NCBI GenBank assembly: GCA_025350645.1
Contig: JANXXM010000029.1
Coordinates: forward strand, 30,037 to 94,036
Source of the DNA: Ferruginibacter sp.
GTDB taxonomy: Bacteria; Bacteroidota; Bacteroidia; Chitinophagales; Chitinophagaceae
Reading direction: 5' to 3'
Length of the DNA: 64,000 nt
Under the pieces are notes generated by a model. That model was not told where the DNA came from. It ran no database searches and saw only the letters and a list, made by a program, of their open reading frames with translations. This document shows, in pieces, positions 45,718-55,001 of the stretch (its first letter is position 1; every line of letters begins with the position of its first letter). The translations under genes and the position numbers were made by a program.

Positions 45718-46593
45718 ATGTCAGTTTTAGTAAACAAAAATTCGAAAATAATTGTACAAGGTTTTACGGGTACGGAAGGTAGTTTTCATGCTACGCAAAT
45801 GATAGAATATGGAACGAATGTGGTAGGGGGTGTTACGCCAAACAAAGGCGGCACACAGCACCTGGAGCGCCCGGTATTTAACACAGTGGCAGATGCTGTA
45901 AAAACTACGGGTGCAAATGTGAGCATTATTTTTGTGCCGCCTGCTTTTGCTGCTGATGCTATACTGGAAGCTATAGATGCAGGGATAGCCCTGATAGTGT
46001 GCATTACAGAGGGAATACCGGTGAGCGATATGGTGAAAGTAAAAAATTATTTAGTGGGTACAGGCAGCCGTTTAATAGGCCCTAACTGCCCGGGTGTGAT
46101 AACGGCAGATGAGTGTAAAGTGGGTATTATGCCGGGCTTTATTTTTAAGAAAGGCCGTATTGGTATTGTGAGCAAAAGTGGTACGCTTACTTATGAAGCG
46201 GCGGACCAGGTAGCTAAGGCCGGCCTAGGTATATCTACTGCTATAGGCATTGGCGGCGATCCTATTATTGGTACCACTACCAAAGAAGCAGTGGAACTTT
46301 TTATGAATGATGATGAAACCGATGCTATTGTGATGATTGGCGAAATAGGCGGCGGCATGGAAGCTGAGGCCGCAGAATATATAAAAAGCACGGGTAATAA
46401 AAAACCTGTGGTAGGTTTTATAGCGGGCCAAACTGCCCCTCCCGGCAGGCGCATGGGCCATGCTGGTGCCATAGTAGGCGGGGAAGATGATACTGCTGCT
46501 GCTAAAATGAAGATAATGGCTGCATGTGGTATACATGTGGTGGCCAGCCCTGCAGACATTGGTAAAACAATTGCAGAAGTATTGAAAAAATAA
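45718..46593 (+). CDS. sucD: succinyl-CoA synthetase alpha subunit
   Basis: Converts succinyl-CoA to succinate with substrate-level phosphorylation, in complex with SucC. The CoA-binding Rossmann domain ([25 protein letters not shown]) and the phospho-His loop ([15 protein letters not shown]) are clear. From the ATG at 45718 ([11 protein letters not shown]) it has 291 residues, the family length; the track's 47-residue extension is repeat-derived. sucC is not adjacent. Confidence 0.96.
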   Translation: MSVLVNKNSKIIVQGFTGTEGSFHATQMIEYGTNVVGGVTPNKGGTQHLERPVFNTVADAVKTTGANVSIIFVPPAFAADAILEAIDAGIALIVCITEGIPVSDMVKVKNYLVGTGSRLIGPNCPGVITADECKVGIMPGFIFKKGRIGIVSKSGTLTYEAADQVAKAGLGISTAIGIGGDPIIGTTTKEAVELFMNDDETDAIVMIGEIGGGMEAEAAEYIKSTGNKKPVVGFIAGQTAPPGRRMGHAGAIVGGEDDTAAAKMKIMAACGIHVVASPADIGKTIAEVLKK

Positions 46594-46613
46594 AGTAACA
46601 ACAATGCCAAACT

Positions 46614-46640
46614 GCCTCCGAAACATTCGGAGGCTTTTTT
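46614..46640 (+). terminator. sucD terminator
   Basis: Perfect 9-bp stem GCCTCCGAA (46614-46622) / TTCGGAGGC (46626-46634) followed by TTTTTT. Confidence 0.85.
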
Positions 46641-46653
46641 GTACAAACTTTTT

Positions 46654-46745
46654 TGCCACTAAGGCACAAAGAAGAGTAGGAGGTTCACAAAGAGATTTTA
46701 AATTTTAAAGAGCCTTATGTTTTTTGTAATTCTCTTTGTGCTTTC
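46654..46745. repeat. CACAAAG-type palindromic repeat
   Basis: Perfect inverted pair CACAAAGAGA (46686-46695) / TCTCTTTGTG (46731-46740), preceded by GCCACTAAGGCACAAAG. From memory, strings of this CACAAAG/CTTTGTG type recur in many Bacteroidota intergenic regions. Confidence 0.5.
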
Positions 46746-47059
46746 CGTATGTAAAAGATTTTTTTGAATCACAAGGAAGGAGTGTAATAATACACAAGGG
46801 GTTTTAAATAAAAAAATAAATACAAAGAATGCACAAGCACAAGTTTTTTGAGTTGGTTAAATTGTAAAATCGCATTTTTAAATTATCACAGCTATGCCTG
46901 TTTTTTTTGTTACTCCATAACAAATCGTTAAAGAAATAAATGAAATTAATTTTATGCATTTTCTTTAACCGTATCATCTTACCCGGTACGGCGTGTTGGT
47001 TATTACGACTAACTGCTGGCTCAATAACAAATTGTATCTTGTAATTAAAATAAGAAATT

Positions 47060-50000
47060 ATGTTTTTAAAGAAATTTTTGCTGATATTTTTTACCATTTT
47101 ATCTGTAACCACTATGGCACAAACCCCCAATAACTATTTAAAAGAATGGAAAAAAATTGAAGCCTTAGAAAAGAAAGGTTTAACAAAAGATGCATTAACA
47201 GAAGTAGTTAAATTATTTGCAGATGCTGTAAAAACCAGCAACGAATCTCAGCAAATAAAAGCAGCCATGTACCAAATGAAATACCGCAACGTAGTGGAAG
47301 AAGATAACCAGCAAAAAAATCTTTTTTATGCAGATACATTGATTGCACAAACAAAAGCACCTGCTAAAAATATATTGCAAAGTATGCAGGCGCAATTATT
47401 TCAATCATACAAAGAAAACCACCGCTACCAGTTATATAACCGCACCGCCCTTGCAGAAGAAAAAGGAAATGATGTAACAACCTGGAGCATTGCTAAACTC
47501 AATGAAAAAATTTCATCGCTATATAAGGCATCTTTAAAAAATGATGCCGTTTTAAAATCAACCGATTTAAAAGGCTATGATGCAATAATTGAAAAAGGAA
47601 AAAATACTAGGCAACTTCGCCCAACCTTATACGATTTACTGGCGCACCGTGCACTTGATTATTTTATGGGTACGGAGAATGATATTACCAACCCGTCTTA
47701 CAAATTTATCATTAATGAAGAAGTTGCTTTTGCACCGGTAAAAGATTTTATTAATTATAATTTTAAAACAAAAGATACGGCATCACTATACCTGAATGCT
47801 TTAAAAATAATGCAAAACTTACTTGCGTTTCATTTAAATGATGCTGCGCCTGAGCCTCTGCTGGATGCAGATTTAAAGCGGTTAAATTTTGTGAACCAAC
47901 ATGGAATTTTTACCAACAAAGAAAAGTTGTATGAAAATGCATTGCTAAACATTGAAACAAAATATAGTAACAGTTCGGCAAGCGTACAGGCAACATACCT
48001 GCGTGCACAAATGCTTTTGCAAAGTGCAGATAACTATAACCCATTAACCAATAAAGAAAACCAGTTTGCATTGGTAAAAGCAAAACAAATTTGCGAAGCG
48101 GCTTATACCAAATTTCCAAAAAGTGAAGGGGGAATAAATTGTAAAAATCTCATTAGCCAAATTGAAAAACCTTCACTGCATTTTGATGTAGAAAAAGTAA
48201 ATATACCTGCGCAACCTTTTCGTACGCTAATAAGTTTTAAAAATATAAGCACTGTTTATTTTAGAATTGTACAAACAACGAGGAGCGATATAAAGAAACT
48301 GGAAGACAATAATAATTATGAAAAAGTATGGCCGTCTATCCTTGCATTAAAGCCTTTAAAAAGCTGGAGCGTTACTATGCCAGACCAAAAAGATTTTCAA
48401 AAGCATACTACAGAAATAAAAATAGATGCGTTACCCATAGGCACATATTATATACTCGCAAGTATAAAAGAAGATTTTTCTTTAGGTAATAATATTATTG
48501 GCAGAGCCACCACTTACATAAGCAACGTAAGTTACATAACCAGTAATAAAAACGATTTGTATGTGCTGGATAGAGACAATGGAAAACCTCTGGAGAAGGC
48601 TACTGTACAGCTTTACACAAATACTTATAATTACACAACCAGGAAAAATGAAGAAATAAAATCTGCCGTTTACACCAGTGATAAAAATGGTTTTGTAAAA
48701 ATAGGCAAGCCAAAAAATTATGAAAATAGCGTTGTACGGGTAAAGTATAATAACGATGAATTGTTTACAAATGATGGGTACGATACTTATTATTATGACG
48801 ATGATGTAAACACTAATAATAGCTCAAGACGAACATTTTTGTTTACAGACCGTTCTATTTATCGCCCGGGGCAAACCATATTTTTTAAAGGAATTGTAAC
48901 ACAAACCGATGGCGTAAATAAAAAAAGTGAAATACTTTCCAACACAAAAACAGCAGTACAATTATTTGATAATAACAATCAAAAATTAGCAAGCGTAAAT
49001 GTTACAACAAATGATTATGGTTCCTATAACGGAAGTTTTAAAATACCGGAAGGTTTGTTAAATGGTAATTTTTATTTAAAAGATACGTTTACATTATCCA
49101 CCCAATATATTAGTGTAGAAGAATACAAGCGACCAAAATTTTTAGCCGAAATAAAAAAGCCGGAAGGTAGTTATAGGGTTAATGACAGCATAAAAATTAT
49201 TGGTACTGCAAAAGCGTACGCAGGTAATAATATTGATGGTGCTAAAGTGAGTTACAGGGTTGTGAGAGTAATTCGTTACCCAATATGGTTTGGTTATTAT
49301 AAATCTATTTGGCCACCACGGGGTGGAAATGAAGAGATGGAAATAACAAATGGCGTTACCACAACGGATACAAAAGGTGAATTTAAAATTGTGTTTAAAG
49401 CCATACCAGATGAAACTGTTGATAAGAAAAACCAACCCACATTTGATTACCGTGTAACTGCTGATATTACTGATGTAAATGGCGAAACAAGAAGTGCTAC
49501 AACCAACGTTTCGGTATCTTATCAAGCGCTACAATTAAATATTATTGCCGATGATAAATTAATTGCTGACAGTGTAAAAACCATTGGCGTAAATAGCACA
49601 AATGCAAATGGCTTGCACGAAAAAGCTACCGTAAATTTTAGCATGTACAAATTACAGGAGCCAAACAGAATGTTTCGCACAAGGTATTGGCAGCAGCCCG
49701 ATGTATTTGTAATGAACAAGGGTGAATACTACCAAAGTTTTCCGTATGATGTGTATGCAGATGAAGACCAAATGAGTAAATGGGAATTGGGAGAAAAAGT
49801 GATTGATGTTAATGATACAACAGCAAAGGATTTTAGATTTCAGATTTTAGATGTAAGATTAAAATCAGGCTGGTACAAAATAATTGTAACCGGAAAAGAT
49901 AAATATGGTGAAGAAATTAAAGCGGAAAAATTTGTATACATCTCTGCGCCGATCTCTGCGTCACCCCTCTCCTCGGAAGAGAGGACGGGGGAAAGGCTTC

Positions 50001-53000
50001 CAATCTCTGTAACAACACAAGCTCAAAGTAGTGAACCAAACCAAAAAATAACCTACCAAATCACCACCGGCTTCTCTAAAATATGGCTCATACAAAACAT
50101 TTTACGACCAAATGAAAACTATAAAATTACTTACCCAACCGTAAGTGAAGGAGAAACATTTACAAATGCCATTGATGTAACAGAAGCGGACCGTGGCGGC
50201 ATAAATATGAATTATGTTTTTGTGCAGCACAACCGCATTTACACCGGTGCAGAAAACTTTGCAGTGCCATGGAGCAACAAAGAATTAAAAATAGCTTACG
50301 AAACATTTAGAGATAAATTGGAACCAGGCAGTGCAGAAAAATGGAAAATAAAAATCACCGGTGATAAAGCAGAGAAAGTAACAGCAGAGACTTTGATAAG
50401 CATGTACGATGCATCGCTTGATCAATTTAAACCACATGCATGGGGTTCGTTAAATGGTTTGTGGCCGATGAATAACAGTTATTTTAACTGGAGTGGAAAT
50501 ACTTTTGAGGATGTAACAAGTGAAGATGAAGATAGGATAAAAGAAAATTTGCTTAATGGATGGGAAGAAAGTTATGATAGACTTGCGGAGAATGGATGGA
50601 ATGAAACGCTCCAATATTATTTGAGAGGTAAAGTTGCTGGTATATCTGTAAACGCAGAATCTAGAATGTTACAAGATTTAGCATTTGATAAAAATGGGGA
50701 TGTTCAAAAACCCAAAAAATCATCACCTCTGCAGATTAGACAAATACAATTTACAGCTCCGAAAGTTGTGAATGATTATAAAATGGAAGAAATTAGGGAC
50801 ACAGTTCAACTAGATAAAATTGATAAAGTGCCTCCAACCGCAAACATCCAACTCCGCAAAAACTTCAACGAAACCGCCTTCTTCTTTCCTGATTTAAAAA
50901 CGGATGCAGATGGCAATGTTGAATTTTCTTTTACCATGCCCGAAGCACTTACGCAATGGAAGCTGCAGGTAATGGCGCATACAAAAGAACTGGCAAGTGC
51001 AGTAAGCAGTAAGACAACGATTACACAAAAACAATTAATGGTACAACCCAATGCGCCACGCTTTTTACGGGAGGGAGATCGCATGGAGTTTTCCGCAAAA
51101 ATTGTAAACCTAACAGCAAATGAAATTACGGGTACTTCGCAATTGGAATTACTGGATGCTGCTACCAACAAATCGGTAGATGGATGGTTTAAAAATGTTT
51201 TTCCACAGCAATATTTTACAGTGCCGGCAGGGCAAAGTGTAGCCGTAAAATTCCCAATAGATATTCCGTTCAACTTTAATTCTGCAATGACGTATAGGAT
51301 TAAAGCCATTGCAAAAGACGACAGTTTTTCAGATGGTGAAGAAGCAGCAATCCCTGTGCTTACAAACCGAATGTTGGTTACAGAATCATTGCCATTAAAT
51401 ATGCGCAATACAAATTCTAAAATATTCAAGTTTGATAAATTATTAAACAGTGGCAGCAGTTCAACACTAACTAACCATGCTTTAACTATTGAATATACAA
51501 GTAACCCCGCCTGGTATGCAGTGCAGGCCTTGCCTTACTTAATGGAGTATCCTTATGAATGTGCCGAGCAAACTTTCAGCAAATATTATGCAAATACACT
51601 GGCATCTTTTATAAGCAACTCTTCACCCAAAATAAAAGAAGTTTTTGAGAAATGGAAGGTCACCGATACTGCTGCATTAATGAGCAATCTGCAAAAAAAT
51701 GAAGAATTAAAAGCGGTCTTGTTGCAGGAAACGCCATGGGTTTTAGATGCGCAAAACGAAACACAACAAAAGAAAAATATTGCATTGTTGTTTGATATGG
51801 TTCGCCTGGCTGCAGAAAAAAATAAAACATTGGCAAAGCTCAAAGAAATGCAAAGTAGCAATGGTGGTTTTACTTGGTTTAAGGGTGGTAGAGATGATCG
51901 TTATATTACTCAATACATCATCACCGGCATTGGGCATTTACGAAAACTAAAAGCAGTGCAGGGCGTTGACTATGAAAATTTGAAACCCATTGTAAATAAA
52001 GCACTGCCTTATTTAGATGCCCGTTTAAAAGAGGAGTACGATGATTTAATAAAGTATAAAGCAAAACTTTCTGATAATCATTTGTCGTACACTGCCATTC
52101 AATATTTATACATGCGCAGCTTTTTTAGTGAAACAGCAATTACCGCATCAGCAAAAAAAGCGGTTGATTATTATAAAAGTCAGTCACAAAAATATTGGTT
52201 AAGCCAAAGCAAATACATGCAGGCAATGATAGCATTATCACTCTTTAGAAACGATGATAGCAAAACAGCAAAAGCAATTATTGAATCGCTAAAACAAAAC
52301 AGCATTAGCAGCGAGGAAATGGGTATGTATTTTAAAGATTTTACCAAAAGTGGATATTATTGGTACCAGGCACCCATTGAAAGCCAGGCAATGATAATAG
52401 AAGCATTTACCGATATTGATAAAAACGAAAATACTTTAAATGATCTTAAAACATGGTTGCTTAAACAAAAGCAAACACAAAACTGGCCTACTACCAAAGC
52501 CACTGCCGAAGCATGTTATGCGCTTTTAATGAATGGAAGCAACTGGCTCGCAGAAGAAAAAGAAGTTGTAATAAATATGGGCAACACGGTAATAAAAAGT
52601 ATGGATCAACAAGCGGAAGCCGGAACTGGGTATTTCAAAAAAAGAATTGAAGGCGAAAAAGTAAAACCTGAAATGGGAAATATTAACGTTGAAATTAAAA
52701 GTACCAATAATAAACCAATCAACCAATCAACCAGCTGGGGAAGTGCCTATTGGCAATACTTTCAAGACCTCGATAAAATAACTTCAGCAGAAACGCCGCT
52801 TAAATTAGTAAAGAAATTATTCATCGAAAAAAATACAAATAAGGGTTCGGTGTTGCAGGCAATAAAAGATGGCGATGAATTAAAAGTAGGCGATAAAATA
52901 AAAGTCCGTATAGAACTTCGTGCAGATAGAGACATGGAATATGTACACATGAAAGATTTAAGAGCTGCTTGTATGGAGCCTGTAAATGTGATAAGCGAAT

Positions 53001-53215
53001 ATAAATACCAGGGCGGACTTGGTTATTACGAAAGCACCAAAGATGCAAGTACCAATTTCTTTTTTGGCTGGTTGCCAAAAGGCACTTACGTTTTTGAGTA
53101 TCCAATGTTTGTAACGCACCAAGGTAATTTTAGTAATGGTGTTACAACTATTCAATGTATGTATGCGCCCGAGTTTACAAGCCATAGCGAGGGTGTGAGG
53201 GTGAGTGTGGAATAA
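47060..53215 (+). CDS. alpha-2-macroglobulin family protein with intact thioester motif
   Basis: 2051 residues. A signal peptide (about 1-20, TILSVTTMAQ) is followed by N-terminal helical/TPR-like sequence and macroglobulin domains (YRPGQTIFFKGIV at about 600). An A2M domain follows (AFFFPDLKTDADGNVEFSFTMPEALTQWKLQVMAHT), then the thioester signature YECAEQTFSKYY with Cys1501 and an alpha-helical TED domain (GGFTWFKGGRDDRYITQYIITGIGHLRKL). Bacterial A2Ms trap proteases in the periplasm. Oddities: a TonB-plug-like LRGKVAGISVNAES near residue 1190, and two repeat-derived segments at about 923-936 and 966-981. No pbpC neighbour. Confidence 0.92.
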   Translation: MFLKKFLLIFFTILSVTTMAQTPNNYLKEWKKIEALEKKGLTKDALTEVVKLFADAVKTSNESQQIKAAMYQMKYRNVVEEDNQQKNLFYADTLIAQTKAPAKNILQSMQAQLFQSYKENHRYQLYNRTALAEEKGNDVTTWSIAKLNEKISSLYKASLKNDAVLKSTDLKGYDAIIEKGKNTRQLRPTLYDLLAHRALDYFMGTENDITNPSYKFIINEEVAFAPVKDFINYNFKTKDTASLYLNALKIMQNLLAFHLNDAAPEPLLDADLKRLNFVNQHGIFTNKEKLYENALLNIETKYSNSSASVQATYLRAQMLLQSADNYNPLTNKENQFALVKAKQICEAAYTKFPKSEGGINCKNLISQIEKPSLHFDVEKVNIPAQPFRTLISFKNISTVYFRIVQTTRSDIKKLEDNNNYEKVWPSILALKPLKSWSVTMPDQKDFQKHTTEIKIDALPIGTYYILASIKEDFSLGNNIIGRATTYISNVSYITSNKNDLYVLDRDNGKPLEKATVQLYTNTYNYTTRKNEEIKSAVYTSDKNGFVKIGKPKNYENSVVRVKYNNDELFTNDGYDTYYYDDDVNTNNSSRRTFLFTDRSIYRPGQTIFFKGIVTQTDGVNKKSEILSNTKTAVQLFDNNNQKLASVNVTTNDYGSYNGSFKIPEGLLNGNFYLKDTFTLSTQYISVEEYKRPKFLAEIKKPEGSYRVNDSIKIIGTAKAYAGNNIDGAKVSYRVVRVIRYPIWFGYYKSIWPPRGGNEEMEITNGVTTTDTKGEFKIVFKAIPDETVDKKNQPTFDYRVTADITDVNGETRSATTNVSVSYQALQLNIIADDKLIADSVKTIGVNSTNANGLHEKATVNFSMYKLQEPNRMFRTRYWQQPDVFVMNKGEYYQSFPYDVYADEDQMSKWELGEKVIDVNDTTAKDFRFQILDVRLKSGWYKIIVTGKDKYGEEIKAEKFVYISAPISASPLSSEERTGERLPISVTTQAQSSEPNQKITYQITTGFSKIWLIQNILRPNENYKITYPTVSEGETFTNAIDVTEADRGGINMNYVFVQHNRIYTGAENFAVPWSNKELKIAYETFRDKLEPGSAEKWKIKITGDKAEKVTAETLISMYDASLDQFKPHAWGSLNGLWPMNNSYFNWSGNTFEDVTSEDEDRIKENLLNGWEESYDRLAENGWNETLQYYLRGKVAGISVNAESRMLQDLAFDKNGDVQKPKKSSPLQIRQIQFTAPKVVNDYKMEEIRDTVQLDKIDKVPPTANIQLRKNFNETAFFFPDLKTDADGNVEFSFTMPEALTQWKLQVMAHTKELASAVSSKTTITQKQLMVQPNAPRFLREGDRMEFSAKIVNLTANEITGTSQLELLDAATNKSVDGWFKNVFPQQYFTVPAGQSVAVKFPIDIPFNFNSAMTYRIKAIAKDDSFSDGEEAAIPVLTNRMLVTESLPLNMRNTNSKIFKFDKLLNSGSSSTLTNHALTIEYTSNPAWYAVQALPYLMEYPYECAEQTFSKYYANTLASFISNSSPKIKEVFEKWKVTDTAALMSNLQKNEELKAVLLQETPWVLDAQNETQQKKNIALLFDMVRLAAEKNKTLAKLKEMQSSNGGFTWFKGGRDDRYITQYIITGIGHLRKLKAVQGVDYENLKPIVNKALPYLDARLKEEYDDLIKYKAKLSDNHLSYTAIQYLYMRSFFSETAITASAKKAVDYYKSQSQKYWLSQSKYMQAMIALSLFRNDDSKTAKAIIESLKQNSISSEEMGMYFKDFTKSGYYWYQAPIESQAMIIEAFTDIDKNENTLNDLKTWLLKQKQTQNWPTTKATAEACYALLMNGSNWLAEEKEVVINMGNTVIKSMDQQAEAGTGYFKKRIEGEKVKPEMGNINVEIKSTNNKPINQSTSWGSAYWQYFQDLDKITSAETPLKLVKKLFIEKNTNKGSVLQAIKDGDELKVGDKIKVRIELRADRDMEYVHMKDLRAACMEPVNVISEYKYQGGLGYYESTKDASTNFFFGWLPKGTYVFEYPMFVTHQGNFSNGVTTIQCMYAPEFTSHSEGVRVSVE
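49828..49866. repeat. TTAGAT-type repeat inside the macroglobulin gene
   Basis: GGATTTTAGATTTCAGATTT followed by TAGATGTAAGATTAAAAT, translated in frame as DFRFQILDVRLK. Same repeat vocabulary as 1143, 28638 and 41551. Confidence 0.4.
49955..49996. repeat. C/G-rich hairpin element inside the macroglobulin gene
   Basis: CTCTGCGTCACCCCTCTCCT then CGGAAGAGAGGACGGGGG; CCCC.TCTC pairs with GAGA..GGGG. It is translated in frame as SASPLSSEERTGERLP in the macroglobulin, breaking the otherwise Asn/Lys-rich composition. A preceding near-duplicate ATCTCTGCGCC suggests a composite insertion. Confidence 0.55.
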
Positions 53216-53247
53216 ATACCATGTAAAAAATAAAAATTAGTTAGAAA

Positions 53248-53292
53248 ATAAAAATAGGCTATCTCAACACTATGAGTCAGCCTATTTTTATT
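53248..53292. terminator. bidirectional terminator after the macroglobulin gene
   Basis: AAAATAGGCT (53251-53260) / AGCCTATTTT (53279-53288) with inner CTCA/TGAG pairing, between convergent genes. Confidence 0.7.
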
Positions 53293-53364
53293 TGGATTTA
53301 TTATGAGGATTTTATGATATTCACCCAATTCTTGCAGATTGTATTTGGTTTCAAAAAATTTGTT

Positions 53365-54480
53365 TTAAGAGAGATTAAATTCATCCATAAATTCCATAAG
53401 CATCATTTCTATATCATCATGGTCTTTTATAACACTTAGGTTATTATCAAACCCTTTCTTTACTTTTTTTAATTCTTTTACCTGGGCATTTATTTTTTCA
53501 TCGGGGGTAGTTTTTTTGCCTACACTTTTTATATAGCCATTGCTATCCATCACAATATTTTCAAACAACTGCTGGCGTTCTTTATTTTTAAAACTATCTA
53601 TTTTTTGTTTTAATGTTTTGTTGTACAGTTTTAATTTTTCCAGCGAGTAAGTACTGTCTTCTGGTTGGGTTCCATTTAAGAAATGTGCTTTTTGTTTTAG
53701 CAGCAGCATAGTAAAAAGATCCCGCTCATCCCGTGCTGCAGTAAGCTGTTTCATAAGCTGCTCTTTCGTATGTCTTTTTTGTTCATTTTGCTCCAAATCC
53801 GGATGCAGCATTTTTACCAGTTCCTTATATAACTCAGTAACAGAGATGGCTGCAGGAGTTTTTGTATATTTTTTTGCAGACCTGCGGGTATTAGTAAATT
53901 CATTTTCATCATATTCAAATCCATTTTCATTTTCAAAATTATAATTAGTATCTCCTTCATTATTTTCTCCTTTAAACATCTCTTCCTCTGCAATTTTTTT
54001 TTCTATATTTTTCTTTTCTTTTTTCGATAAAATTGCCTGTTGTTTTTCTACATATATATTAAACATTTTTTTGGCTTCATCTACAAAAGGCGCTGATTGT
54101 TCCAGCATAGTAAGGATAAAAAGTATAAAATCATGCTCCATTCTTTTGGATACTTTCTGGCTATAAAAAATACGATCTGTATGTTGCACGAAAATAAATT
54201 TTGCCTTTGCTACTTCTGTTAAAAGCGGTACTATTTTATTAAGATAAAGTTTATGAAGTGTTTCATCTTCGGCTTTATTTTGTTTATCCTGCTCTTCATA
54301 ATTGTGTAGTTGTTTTATATAATTATTAAAACGTTTTATTTCTTTTTCCAGGGGAGTATCTACAGTTGCAGTTTTCTTTTTTGAGATAGCTATTATAGGT
54401 AAGAGATTGTTTTGGATATTTTCTTTTGCTGGCCTTGGTGTTATTGGTTCATCATTAAAAAGGGTTAAAGCTATTGCCAT
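53365..54480 (-). CDS. J-domain-like hypothetical protein
   Basis: 371 residues, soluble and strongly charged, with long helices. At about residues 210-255 it carries SVTELYKELVKMLHPDLEQNEQKRHTKEQLMKQLTAARDERD, which looks like helices II-III of a DnaJ domain including the HPD tripeptide. The remainder has no recognised domain; an acidic Asn/Glu-rich stretch precedes the J-like part. If functional, it would stimulate an Hsp70 (DnaK). It could also be a helical protein with a chance HPD. Confidence 0.65.
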   Translation of the reverse strand: MAIALTLFNDEPITPRPAKENIQNNLLPIIAISKKKTATVDTPLEKEIKRFNNYIKQLHNYEEQDKQNKAEDETLHKLYLNKIVPLLTEVAKAKFIFVQHTDRIFYSQKVSKRMEHDFILFILTMLEQSAPFVDEAKKMFNIYVEKQQAILSKKEKKNIEKKIAEEEMFKGENNEGDTNYNFENENGFEYDENEFTNTRRSAKKYTKTPAAISVTELYKELVKMLHPDLEQNEQKRHTKEQLMKQLTAARDERDLFTMLLLKQKAHFLNGTQPEDSTYSLEKLKLYNKTLKQKIDSFKNKERQQLFENIVMDSNGYIKSVGKKTTPDEKINAQVKELKKVKKGFDNNLSVIKDHDDIEMMLMEFMDEFNLS

Positions 54481-54613
54481 GGGATATTTTTTTACAAAAA
54501 TAAATTAAAATGGGTAAAGGGAGCAAATGATGATGATGAAATGCGTTTTTAATGTATGAAGAGTAAGTTAATAAAATGATCATAAAAAACTTAGGTTATT
54601 GTTTTACCTGCAT

Positions 54614-54652
54614 ATAGCCCCGAACTTAACACCGCCGAAATATGTGGGCTAT
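54614..54652. other. inverted repeat upstream of the 68-aa ORF
   Basis: ATAGCCC (54614-54620) / GGGCTAT (54646-54652) with a 25-base loop, directly upstream of the small ORF. No T run; function unclear. Confidence 0.3.
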
Positions 54653-54686
54653 ACAAAAATAAAAATTTACAAACAAACTACTTGTT

Positions 54687-54893
54687 ATGCTTGAAGAAGT
54701 GAGTGAGTTTATTACAAATGCTACCGCTAACATACCAAAAGGGAAAGTAAAAGAAAAACTTGCGGATTTAAATACATGTTTTCAGACACAATTTGGAGTA
54801 ATTACAAGTTACAATTGGTATAATTATGAACCTAATCACGATTATTTAAACAACTCAGAATATCATAAAGTATATCAAAAAGCTATAGAATGA
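54687..54893 (+). CDS. small hypothetical protein (68 aa)
   Basis: ATG frame MLEEVSEFITNATANIPKGK followed by KEKLADLNTCFQTQFG and a Tyr/Asn-rich end. No signal, membrane helix or recognised domain. It is followed by a long hairpin (54931-54972) that could end its transcript, which is the main reason to keep it. It could also be a fragment of a lost gene or a chance frame. Confidence 0.4.
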   Translation: MLEEVSEFITNATANIPKGKVKEKLADLNTCFQTQFGVITSYNWYNYEPNHDYLNNSEYHKVYQKAIE

Positions 54894-54930
54894 AGACACA
54901 CAACGATATTATGTAGGTGACATGAATTTG

Positions 54931-54972
54931 AACCACAAAAAAAGTAGTTCCTTTGCTACTTTTTTTGTGGTT
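54931..54972. terminator. long bidirectional hairpin between the 68-aa ORF and the T9SS hydrolase
   Basis: Perfect 17-bp stem AACCACAAAAAAAGTAG / CTACTTTTTTTGTGGTT with an 8-base loop, T-rich on both strands, between convergent frames. Confidence 0.7.
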
Positions 54973-55001
54973 ATATATAAAATTCTTTTTTAAAATTTCA
55001 A

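Larger units (their letters stand above)
46594..47059. other. 466-base gap: sucD terminator and a palindromic repeat
   Basis: Contains the terminator at 46614 and the CACAAAGAGA palindrome at 46654-46745. The rest, to the macroglobulin start, is AT-rich; ATTGTATCTTGTAA just before the ATG resembles a degenerate -7 box. No gene seen. Confidence 0.5.
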
